DNA of 64,000 nt from positions 659,138 through 723,137 of the forward strand of contig JAGFNQ010001130.1 of the NCBI GenBank assembly GCA_024364735.1, read 5' to 3'. Numbering within the stretch: the stretch's first letter is position 1; each line of letters starts with the position of its first letter. Below, in pieces: positions 46,649-56,835 of this stretch. A model generated the notes under the pieces. That model was not told the origin of the DNA. It saw only the letters and a program-made list of their open reading frames with translations, and did not search any database. This DNA comes from Boesenbergia rotunda (taxonomy: Eukaryota; Streptophyta; Magnoliopsida; Zingiberales; Zingiberaceae). Made by a program: the position numbers and the translations under genes.

Positions 46649-48270
46649 TCAATCGTCAGCTGGATCATCGTCTGAATCATCAATGTATATGATGTTCCCT
46701 GGTGAAGGGCCACTGGGGGAAGCACCATCAGGAAATGTATGATGATACCACTCTTCATACCATCTGTCCTGGAGTGAGCTCATCTCAGAGACATCAGATG
46801 CTAGGGCATCAAGACGGCGATCAAAAGACTGAAACTCGGAGCGGACCTCCTCTCGCCAGAGCTCGGAAATATACAACTCGTGCGCCATCATCCGCTCTAT
46901 CTCTGCGACCTGCCAGCGTAGATCAGGGGCCCACTCATCGTAGTCAGCAGTAACAGCTGGCGGCTCCTGGTCATGAGCTGCTCTCTGTATCTCTCCCTCA
47001 CGTCTGCGATCCTTCCACCGTAGTCCCCGGGGCCCGAGAACAATACCGGACTGAGCAACATGCGACGATCAAGTCGGCAGTCCTGTCGCACCATAGGTAC
47101 AGTACGACCCTTGGTGACATCAACACCTACTGACATGAGCCTGTCGGTGATGACGTGACCAAAAGGAATGTAGACCGTGCGTCGGCTGGACTCTCGATAA
47201 GATAAGATGGACTGGAAGATGCTCTCCATTATATCGAAGTCTAAACGGCGGTGCATGCCGTAGAGCATCAGACAGTGATAGGGTCGGATCTCAGCTAAAG
47301 GTTTGGAGGTGATTGGGAGGATACAATTCGTGATGATCTTGAATAATATGTAGCTGGTGGGAGAAAGACGCAGTGCAACAAAGGTAGGAAAGTCAGGGCC
47401 AAGCTCATCAAGACCGTCTGGGCGGGGATAACCAAAGAAATACTAATGGACAGAATCAGGGGTAACATCTGCAAATGGTGCTAGTAGGGGATTAGGAAGC
47501 TCGGGATAGATCGAATACATGTTTGGTGATCGTCGACCACCCAGAAAATCGGCAAGTATGTCATAGGAAAAATCAAGAGTCCGTTTGGCGACTCGAGTAG
47601 TAAACTCGAAGCCGCCTTGAGGACCCTGCTGAAGGTTATTGTAAAACTCCGAGACTAGGTCATAGTTGATGGTTCGCTCTAAGGAGAGAAGGAAACCAAG
47701 ATTGTAATGCAGGACTATCTCCATGACTGATGGACAATACTCAGTCAGGAAGGGGACATCGATTGATCGGCAGGGTAGCATTTTGAAAGTCCTTGATTGG
47801 AAGGATTGCTCACAGGCGGCGTTTGGAAATCTAGAGCTCGAAGAGGGTTGTGGCCTCTTGGAGGGTGTAGAGGAAGAGGGGGCTTTCCCCTTCGAGCTGC
47901 CCTCTACAGCTTCTTTGCTCTTGGAAGACTTCCTAAAGGGTTGAATTAATCATACGATCATGATTTAATTAGGGAAGTGATCACACACGGTTTGAATCGA
48001 TTGATCAGGATGGACATAGGTTGAATCAAAAATTCAAGAATTGATCATCAAAGGTAAGACCCAATCAGAGAATGACAATGATCAAAAGAACACAATTTAA
48101 TCAGAAGATAGAATTGATCACGAGCAAGATAGGACACAGATGGGTCACGGCCAAATCAAGAAATCACGGCACCACACCAAGAACAACAGACCACACTTGG
48201 TTAGCTTCAAAACATAGTTTATGAACTGTTTGAAAAGAAAAACGAAGCCAAAAACTTACTTAGGTGCCAT
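46649..48270 (-). pseudogene. accessory (env-like position) gene with an intron
   Basis: A second gene after pol. The minus strand has ATGGCACC at 48270, where the frame would stop at once. It is followed by a perfect GTAAGT donor at 48259 and a TTTAG acceptor at 47934-47933, and exon 2 then stays in frame to 47446. A Ser/Lys-rich start (KSSKSKEAVEGSSKG) leads into a globular part (LVSEFYNN, RTLDFSYDILADFL, YIPFGHVITDRL) and an acidic tail (IIYIDDSDDDPADD) ending at 46649. Lesions: TAG at 47443-47445 and a frameshift near 47030-47060. The layout resembles the uncharacterised 'putative plant transposon protein' domain; I cannot assign a function. I see no obvious membrane segment, so env-like describes position only. 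Confidence 0.75.
47933..48259 (-). other. predicted 327-bp intron in the accessory gene
   Basis: Donor GTAAGT directly after ATGGCACCTAA; acceptor in AACCCTTTAG; phase kept across it. Confidence 0.7.
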
Positions 48271-48529
48271 TAGGGAAGTTCTTGAAGGTCTGAAGAGCAA
48301 GCAGGAGAAAAAACCCGGCGCAAGAGAGAGATCGTAAGCCCCTTCAGCGAGAGAACGGTCGCAGGACGCAGGAAGAAGACAGAGCTTGGAGAAAACTCTC
48401 TTAGCTCCGGACACTCACGAAAGGGAGACGAGGGCACTGGGAAAAGCTCTCGCACAGTGTTGCGCAAGAGGGAGGTTTTTCGGCGCTAGGGTTCGGCAAT
48501 GGTAAGTTTTCGCGAAGTTAATCGGTTGG
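48271..48529 (-). promoter_or_regulatory. CT-rich leader of the accessory gene
   Basis: Minus strand rich in CTCTC/TTCTC words up to the ATG, as in a plant 5' untranslated region. No clear TATA box. Confidence 0.5.
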
Positions 48530-48938
48530 TGGATCGGTCCACCAACCAGAAATTAATGCGTCTGAACGGATCACCGTTCGATCTGATCGCGCCCAGACCG
48601 ATCAGGATATAGCCTGATCGGACTGAACCGAGCCTGATCGGTCAGGTGACCGATCAGGCAAGCTCCTGATCGATCGGTTGATCGATCAGGGAGAGATCAG
48701 TAGGCTCGGGAGGCTTAATGTGAGCCCCCTGATCAGTCTGTGGACCGGTCCCAGCAGGGTGCCAGATCGGTCCGGGGACCGATCCAGGCTGGCTCAGTAA
48801 ACTTGGTTAAAATTTCAGAAAGCCACTGCTTGCCTCGCTGATCGGTCTGTGGACCGATCACCAAAGGAAGGAGCCAGATCGGTCCGGAGACCGATCAGCC
48901 CTATGCTTGATCGGTCTGGTGACCGATCAGGGTTCCTG
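48530..48938 (-). promoter_or_regulatory. internal GATCGGTC/GACCGATC palindrome array
   Basis: About nine copies of gatcggtc-nnng-gaccgatc type between pol and the accessory gene. This is the same motif that fills the LTR (34262-34900, 45080-45560, 55690-56200). Confidence 0.75.
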
Positions 48939-49500
48939 ATACACCCTGATACGAACTGGAATGTTCAGTTTCAGAATTTCTGAATCTTTCCAACGAGATC
49001 TGATGAAGTTTATCGAACTTGGATATGATCTCATGACTAAAATTGATCCCTGAACAAGGATCAAAAGTCCTTATAGGTTCAACAATCACTTTGATCCATC
49101 TAAATGGAGTCAAACTCAATCAACAATCATTCAAGCAATTTCAACTAAGTTTGTATCAAATCCAATGTTCTAATCAGGTTTCCTTGATTGGAATGTCCAA
49201 GTATGATCATGGAGCCATATATACATATGTTATGCAATGGTTTTCCCCATACTTGGTCACCACAGTGATTATTATCTCGTCAACTTAATTTCTCAAGGGA
49301 TGCATTGACATTTTGAGAAATTTAGTTGAACCTAACATCTCACCCCACATCTAGCAAACAAAAACATTTTGGTAACCCTTATAGTTTGTGTGAGATGTCC
49401 CCAAAGTTACCCAAATGTTTCTCAACAATTTCGAAATAATCATGAAGGGTTTGAAAGCAATTTGAAAATCATGAAGCGCGACACATTCCCAACTCCCGTC
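48939..49500 (-). other. spacer between pol and the internal array
   Basis: AT-rich, no gene seen. Confidence 0.6.
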
Positions 49501-52500
49501 TTAGGAAACTAAATTCATTTTCGGGAGTGGTTTAGTGAAAATGTCAGCTAGGTTTGACTTGGACTCTACATGTGAGAGTACAATATCCCCCCTAGCTACA
49601 TGATCCCTAATGAAGTGGTGACGCACCTCAATATGTTTGGTCATAGAATGATGGACTGGATTCTTAGTTAAGTTAATTATGCTTATGTTATCACATAACA
49701 CTTGCACACCCTTGTAACTCAATCCATAGTCCTCTAAAGTATGTATCATCCACAACAATTGTGATACACTCTCTCCCATGGCGATATATTCTGCCTCGGT
49801 CGTGGAGAGAGCAACACAATGTTGCTTCCGACATGACCAACTTACTAAGGACGAACCTAAGAATTGGCAATCCCCACTTGTGCTTTTTCGGTCCAACTTA
49901 CATCTAGCGTAGTCGGAATCCGTATAGCCAATTAAATCAACAGATTCGGTACGGGGGTACCATAGACCGACTCCAATCGTGCCTTTGAGATATCTCAAAA
50001 TTCGCTTAATGGCGATTAGGTGAGATTCCTTGGCACAAACTTGATATCTAGCGCACATATCTACAGCAAATAGAATGTCTGGTCGGCTGGCTGTGAGGTA
50101 TAGCAAACTACCTATCATGCTTCGATATTGAGTTAGATTAACGGGTTTACCACTCTCATCATTGTCTAATTTTGTGCTTGTAGCCATGGGAGTGGTTACC
50201 TCTTTTGAATTATTCATGTTGAATTTGCGAAGCATTTCTTGTGTATACTTTGATTGGTGCACATGGATACCATCGCGAGTTTGCTTGATTTCAAGTCCAA
50301 GGAAGAAGGCCAACTCTCCCACTAGACTTATTTCAAATTCACTCTCTATGTGTCCAATGAACTCATTTAAATAACCCTTATTATTTGAGCCACAAATTAT
50401 GTCATCGACATATACTTGGGCTACAAAAATGTTGTCACCATCTCTTCGTAGAAATAGTGTAGGGTCTATTTGGCCTCTAACGAAGCCCTTCTCAATTAGA
50501 AATGTCGACAACTGCTCATACCAAGCTCGGGGTGCTTTTTTAAGGCCATAAAGTGCCCTTTTGAGCTTGAACACGTGGTTTGGAAATTCGGTACTCTCAA
50601 ACCCCGGAGGTTGTTCGACGTAGACCTCTTCTCTAATCAAACCATTTAGGAAGGTCGATTTGACGTCCATTTGGTATAGCTTGAAGCCACGATGTGCTAC
50701 AAATGCAAGCATCAATCGGATGGACTCTAATCGTGCCACGGGAGCATAAGTCTCATCATAATCAAGACCTTTAACTTGACTGTAGCCCTTGGCTACCAAG
50801 CGTGCCTTGTTTCTAATGATTTCTCCCTTATGGTTCAATTTGTTCTTGAAGACCCATTTGGTTCCAATAATGAAGGTCTTCTTGGGTCTAGGGACTAAGT
50901 CCCAAACTTGACTCCTTTCGAATTGACCTAGTTCATCTTGCATTGCAATGATCCAATCGGGATCATTTAATGCTTCATCAATTTTCCTAGGTTCAATTTC
51001 GGAAATTAGGGCAACCTCATTAGCCTCATTCCGGAAGAATGATCTAGTTCTAACCCCCTAATAGATGTCTCCAACAATTTGTTCTTGGGGATGACTAGAG
51101 GCTAATCTAGTTTGCCTTGGAATTGGTGGTGCTTCTTGAACGGGTTCACTAAACACAAATTCAGCCTCAGGATCCGGCTGATCAATGGATTGTCTAGGTT
51201 CACCGTCATCAGACTCATCGCCATCAACAACACTTGGAGTTTCATTCAAACTTAGTCTCCTAAGTTCGAGCTGTACTCCTTCTACATTTTCTGATTGGTC
51301 ACTTGATTTTGAAATTTCTTCAAAGACCGCATCAGAAGACTCTTCAACTAATCTAAATTTCTTGTTGTAGACTCGGTAGACTTTGCTAACGAGGGAGTAC
51401 CCGAATAGTATTCCTTCATCAGCCTTTGCCGTGAACTTTCCAAGGTGGTCCTTGGTGTTTAGAATGAACACCTTACAACCAAACACCCTAAGGTGTTTAA
51501 CCGTAGGTGGTTTCTCAAACCAAAGTTCATGGGGAGTCTTTCCTAGAAACCTATGAATGAGGACTCTATTTTGCACATAGCAAGCTGTGTTTACAGCTTC
51601 GGCCCACAAGTAACTCGGGAGTGAGTACTCATTGAGTATGCTTCGTGCAGCCTCTTGAAGTACACGGTTCTTCCTCTCTACAACACCATTTTGTTGTGGT
51701 GTTCTAGGAGTAGAGAACTCATGCTTATAACCTCTATCTTGACAAAATTCTAAAAACCTTTAGTTTTGAAATTCACCTCGATGATCACTTCTAATTGTCT
51801 TAATTGTTGATGATTTTTCATTTTCAACTCTTCTACAAAAAGAAATGAAAATATCTAAGGTTTGGTCCTTATATTTTAAAAAGTAAGTCCATGTATATCT
51901 AGTGAAATCATCAATAATCACAAAGCAATACCTACTTCCATTCAATGATATGATTGTACTACAATCAAATAGATCCATATGAAGTAAATCTAATGCATTG
52001 GAAGTACTTACAACGCTTTTACCTTTATGTGCAGGTTTTGTTTGCTTACCCATTTGACATGCATCACAAAGTTTGTCTTTCTCATACTTGATGCTTGGTA
52101 AGCCACGGACTAATCCCTTGTTGGCCAACTTCCGGATGTTCTTCATGTTAACATGTGCTAGTCTCCGGTGCCAAAGGGTGGACTCTTCTTCTTTTGACAT
52201 GAAACACTTAGCAAAAGCATTAGTAGCACTTTTAAATGAAACTTGATAAATATTGTCTACTCTTGCTCCTACTAGTACCGTGTCCAAGGTGTCATTTTGT
52301 CTAACTAGACATTAACTTGGTTGGAAGTCAATTGTGTAACCCGTGTCACACAATTGACTCACACTTAGGAGATAAATTTCATCCCCTTGACTAGAAGGAC
52401 ATTTAAAATTCTAAGACATTCGGATATTTGAATGTCTCCTATTCCTATGACCTTAAGACTACCATTGTTACCAAATGATACATTACCTCTACTTTTCTTG

Positions 52501-52592
52501 AGAAATGTGGTAAACAATGATTTATCCCCGGTCATGTGTTTGGAGCATCCACTATCAACAAACCAAGTTGATAGATGCTCCCCCTCAATCAT
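49501..52592 (-). pseudogene. Sirevirus pol (protease, integrase, RT, RNase H)
   Basis: Protease: WFVDSGCSKHMTGD near 52560. A frameshift at about 52370 and a TAA at 52312 follow. Integrase: WHRRLAHV, CDACQMGK, LLHMDLFD, IRSDHRGEF (52170-51770), a TAA at 51760, then the Glu motif NGVVERKNR near 51690 and the FGCKVF block. A TAG at 51058 precedes reverse transcriptase. From 50943 the frame is open for 480 codons: TKWVFKNK, YVDDIICGS (about 50395-50420), RNase H TDSDYARCKLDRKSTSG (about 49890-49940), FTKPLPKM at the end. One frameshift and three stops prevent a full polyprotein in this copy, while RT-RNase H is intact. Confidence 0.94.
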
Positions 52593-53228
52593 AACCTACA
52601 CAATTCGAAAAATAGAAGTTTTAGGTACCCAAACCCTGGGACCTAAAGCATCAACTAAACATGACTTAGGCACCCATGCCTTGATCATTTTCTTTTGAAT
52701 GTTGGGTGTCCTAGATTGTCTCATATCAGTCCTAGACATGAGAGGCACAAATGACGGTTCGTTAGGACGGTAACCAATACCGGCCCTATTGTAAATCGCC
52801 CTTTGGGCATTAAGAATCATATCTAGGGTCTTAGAGCTAGTTGAGAATTTCCCAAGAATATTCTTGAGATTCTCAACTTCACTTTTCAATGATTGATTTT
52901 CCTCAATTATAACCTACACAATTCGAAAAATAGAAGTTTTAGGTACCCAAACCTTGGGACCTAAAGCATCAACTAAACATGACTTAGGCACCCATGCCTT
53001 GATCATTTTCTTTTGAATGTTGGGTGTCCTAGATTGTCTCATATCAGTCCTAGACATGAGAGGCACAAATAACGGTTCGTTAGGACGGTAACCAATACCG
53101 GCCCTATTGTAAATCGCCCTTTGGGCATTTAGAATCATATCTAGGGTCTTAGAGCTAGTTGAGAATTTCCCAAGAATATTCTTGAGCTTCTCAACTTCAC
53201 TCTTCAATGATTGGTTTTCCTCTATTAG
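52593..53228 (-). repeat. 318-bp tandem duplication in gag
   Basis: Copies 52593-52910 and 52911-53228 start aacctacacaattcg and are nearly identical. The length is 106 codons, so the frame is kept, but each copy ends in TAG. Confidence 0.92.
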
Positions 53229-54626
53229 CAATTCATCATGCAAATCATTGACTTCCTCAACCTTAGAGGATTTTAAATTTTCAATTTCAAGTTTCAATGA
53301 TTCAATTTCATCTTCTAGTAGTTCATCATGTAAATCATCAATGTTATCATCCCTAGATGCTTTCAATTGATCAATTTCTAATTGCAATGCTTTAACCTTA
53401 TTTTTGGACTTCTTAAGCATACTAGTTAAACATGCAATTGCTCTATAACACTTTTCAAGCTCGGGAGAAGTTACTTCTTCATCATCCGAAGATGATGAAT
53501 TCGCGTTTGAGGAGCTTGAAGGTTCATCACTGCTCTCCTCTCCAAGAGCCATGAGTGCCACTTGCCTTGTGCTCTTCTCCTCCTTCTCTTCATCGGATGA
53601 GCTAGAAGATGACTCATCCCAAGTGGCATTCAATGCCTTCTTCTTCTTCTTGGATTTCTCTTCTTTTCTTTTGGTTTTCTCTTCCTTCTTCTTAAGCTTT
53701 GGACATTCATTCTTGAAATGCCCTTTCCTACCACACTTAAAGCAAGAGACATTAGTCTTATCAAGTTTGGATTCACTAGAGTTACCTCTACTCTTGAATT
53801 GTCGATCCCTTCGCATCATCCTTCGCACGAAGTTCGCCATTTCGGATTAAGAGGAGTCACTGTCATCTTCTTCGGAATAGGACTCGGATTCGGAAGAGGA
53901 TGAAGATGAAGAGACTTCCTTTTCCTTCGTATTCTTCTTCTTCTTCTTGTTGGTTCGGTCCCCTGCAACTAAGGAAATTCCCTTCTCCTTGGGGCCTTTG
54001 TTAGCCATTTCATGCAATTCCATCTCACAAAACAAATCATCTAACTTTACAATAGATAAATCCTTGGATACTTTGTAGGCATCCACCATGGATGACCACA
54101 AAGCATTCCTTGGAAATGCTTTCAAGACATACCTCACAAGGTCGCGATTCTCGACCTTTTCGTCAATTGAATGAAGCCCATTGAGGACTTCCTTGAACCG
54201 GCTATGGAGCTCACTTATCGGCTCATTCTCCTTCATGGAGAGATTTTGGAGTTGATTGAGGAACAAATCCCTCTTGGCAATTCTTGAGTCCCGGGTGCCC
54301 TCGTGAAGCTCAATGAGTTTGTTCCACAAGTCCTTTGCACTTGTGAAAGGACCAACCTTGATGAGTTTATCTTTGTTCATGCCACATTGTAGAGTGACAA
54401 CCGCCTTCGCGTCGGCTTCACTCTTTCGCGTTTGTTCGGCAGCCCACCGTGAAGATTCGAGTTCTTTGCCTTCGTTATCCTTAGGAGGGGTAAAGCCCTC
54501 CTTCACCGCGAACCAAGTGTGGATATCCATTTTCAAATAATATTCCAACTTTGATCTCCAATACTGGAAATCGGAGCCATCAAAGAATGGAGGTCGGGTG
54601 GTGGAGAAGCCTTTTCTCAAAGCCAT
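52593..54626 (-). pseudogene. Sirevirus gag, with stop and internal duplication
   Basis: Starts MALRKGFSTTRPPFFDG at 54626, 58 bases from the LTR. The capsid domain (FQYWRSKLEYYL; LHSRFKEVLNGLH) runs to a Ser/Glu/Asp-rich stretch that ends at a TAA (53847). After that stop the same frame continues from 53840 with knuckle CFKCGRKGHFKNEC, a Lys-rich tract, acidic Ser blocks, a long coiled coil (repeated DELL..E.SLK.EIE patterns), and KAWVPKSCLVDALGP. A 318-bp tandem duplication repeats the last part, with a TAG in each copy. Gag forms the particle; in Sireviruses it is long, as here. Confidence 0.92.
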
Positions 54627-54663
54627 CTGGTTGATAACTCTCGGATGTTAAGCCGTAAACAGA

Positions 54664-54684
54664 GCCCCAAGCATTGATACCACT
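54664..54684 (-). other. Sirevirus primer-binding site
   Basis: Minus strand AGTGGTATCAATGC after the LTR end, matching the Met-tRNA complement over TGGTATCA. Confidence 0.8.
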
Positions 54685-56773
54685 TGTTGGAAACGGATGG
54701 CTAGAGGGGGGGGGGGGTGAATATAGCCAATCTCTTTTATCTTTGGCACTTATCAAGATTTCTGCACTCAATCTTATCAGTAGCACAGCGGAAGAAATAA
54801 AGCAATAGAGCAGTGCAGAAAACCAAAACAGAAACCGAAAACAAACAACCACAATTAGCAAGATCGCTAACAAGGAGGGTTTACAAGGTTCGGGGATAAC
54901 TTGCCCCTACTCCTTGGCGTGCCCATAAGGTGGGCGATCCCTTGATCGTCGGCAGATCAAGCCCCGATTATCACCGGATAGGAAGCAACCTCCTTCTCGG
55001 TGGAGAAACCTCTCCACAGTGTTTCAATCACAGATAAAGTTTAAGCACAAAGAAACAACAAGAAGGATCTTACTCAAACACTTAGCAAGGACAAGAACAC
55101 AGCAAGCTTCCCTGAGCTCCAACCAGTGGTGATCTCACGCAAGAACCCTTCTTTGTGTCTTCCCACTGTCGGACTCCAAGCCTCTTGTTCTCTCCTTCAA
55201 GCGCTCAAGTAATGGATGATTGCTTCTCGAAATCAGTAGCTTGCTCAAAGTGATGAAACTTCAAGAACGCAGCAAGCTTGTAATGGGGAACTCAAGGCGC
55301 AGCAAGAAGACTGTATTCGAACTCTGCTTCCACGAAGCTAGCTTCCGCCCTTTTGATTCTCCACACAGCACCAGGTGACAACATCCTCCGTAGCCTCCAG
55401 CTACCACACTGCCCTCTCTGGTCTTCCTGAGATCCCCTCAGCCAAGCCCCAGTCTCGGCTCCAGTCTGCAGCTCAGCCGTTGCAACCTGAAATGGAGAAT
55501 CGGACAAACCTGCTCCAAGGAAAGCCTCCATTGACCTCTCCTTGAGTGTTTGAATCCTCCCCTGTCACCTGTAGCTTAATCAGAGTGTTAGAGCAGCGTA
55601 TCACACAGTAAATCAAATATCAGATGTAAGTGGCAGCAAATCGGATATGGTCAGACGCGATCAGAGCGTCTGACAGCGCAATTTGAATTAAAGTGATCGG
55701 TCACCGGACCGATCCAGGGCTTGTGGGTCGGTCACCAGACCGATCCACTGCTTCGCTGGGATTCCCAGCTCTTGCGGCTATACAAGCCTGATCGGTCACC
55801 CGACCGATCAGAGTGAAGCCTGATCGGTCACCAGACCGATCAGAGTGAAGCCTGATCGGTCACTCAGACCGATCAGGACAGATGAACAGTGATTTTTTAA
55901 TCAGATCCAAAGTCCCTGATCGGTCACCGGACCGTTCAGGACTTGATCAGCAAGGGAACTCACTCACTTCCAGCTCCCTGATCGGTCACCAGACCGATCA
56001 GGAGCAAGGCAGTGAGGAAGCAGCCTGCTCCCTGATCGGTCATCGGTCCGATCAGGAGCCACACAGTAGGTTCCCAACCTCACTGTGCGCTCCCTGATCG
56101 GTCACCAGTCCGATCAGACATCGCTGGATCGGTCACCAGACCGATCCACGAAGGAGCAGCGTGCCAATGTCCCTGATCGGTCACCAGACCGATCCAGGGA
56201 CTCAAACCTAGCCCTCCAAGCTAGGAATTCATCCACCTTAGCCATCCAAGCTAAGGATTTTTCCATCTAACTCTCCAAGTTGGGAATTTGCACATAACTC
56301 TTCAAGTTAGGACTTTTCACCTAGCCCTCCAAGCTAGGACTTTTCACCCAACCCTTCCGAGTTAGAACATCATCCAACCTAGCCCTCCAAGCTAGGCACC
56401 TGTCCCTCCAAGCCAGGACTTTTTCACCTAATTCTCCAGGATGGGAATTTGCACCTAACCCTCCAAGTTAGAACTTTTCACCTAGCCCTCCAAGCTACGA
56501 CTTTTCACCCAACCCTTCTGAATTAGAACTTTTCCAACACTTAGCCCTCCAAGCTAGGATTTTTCACACCTAACCCTCCAGGTTATGGTTTTCCAACACC
56601 TAGCCCTCCAGACTAAGATTTTCCATACCATGCCTGATCCCCGATCAGGACTTAATCATAATCCATGCCATGTCTGATCCCCGATCAGGACTTAATCATA
56701 ATCAATAATCATCCACCTAAACTAAAATCGATGTCAACACCAAAACAACAATCAGAGTAAGACTGCATCAACA
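54685..56773 (-). repeat. 5' LTR of the Sirevirus
   Basis: Plus-strand start TGTTGGAAACGG, end GCATCAACA, 2089 bp. Very similar to the 3' LTR but with one more palindrome unit (near 55820-55855) and one fewer ctagccctcc unit. Confidence 0.93.
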
Positions 56774-56835
56774 CAGGTGACAACTATGCAACGATACAAT
56801 AAATAAATACTAAAATCACTAAACATTAGACCCGA

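Larger units (their letters stand above)
44059..56773 (-). mobile_element. Sirevirus-type copia element, complete, with an extra downstream gene
   Basis: 12,715 bp. LTRs 44059-46151 (3') and 54685-56773 (5') of about 2.09 kb, and a perfect 5-bp duplication CAGGT (44054-44058, 56774-56778). Minus-strand order: 5' LTR, primer site, gag (54626-52593), pol (52592-49501), spacer with palindrome array, accessory gene (48270-46649), polypurine tract, 3' LTR. The long gag with coiled coil, and an extra gene after RNase H, are typical of Sireviruses. The coding parts carry several stops and frameshifts, so this copy is not autonomous, though its LTRs are still very similar. Confidence 0.94.
42936..56835 (-). 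repeat. gypsy LTR, truncated and split by the Sirevirus
   Basis: Starts TGTCACGCCC at 42936, inside SMC4 exon 5. Pieces 42936-44058 and 56779-56835 are separated by the Sirevirus insertion. It aligns with 10241 onward but stops after about 1.2 kb, where another copy begins; its U3 part is missing. Confidence 0.82.

Noticed and set aside
46649..48270. Classical envelope glycoprotein
   Set aside because: No signal peptide or clear transmembrane segment is visible; only its position after pol is env-like.
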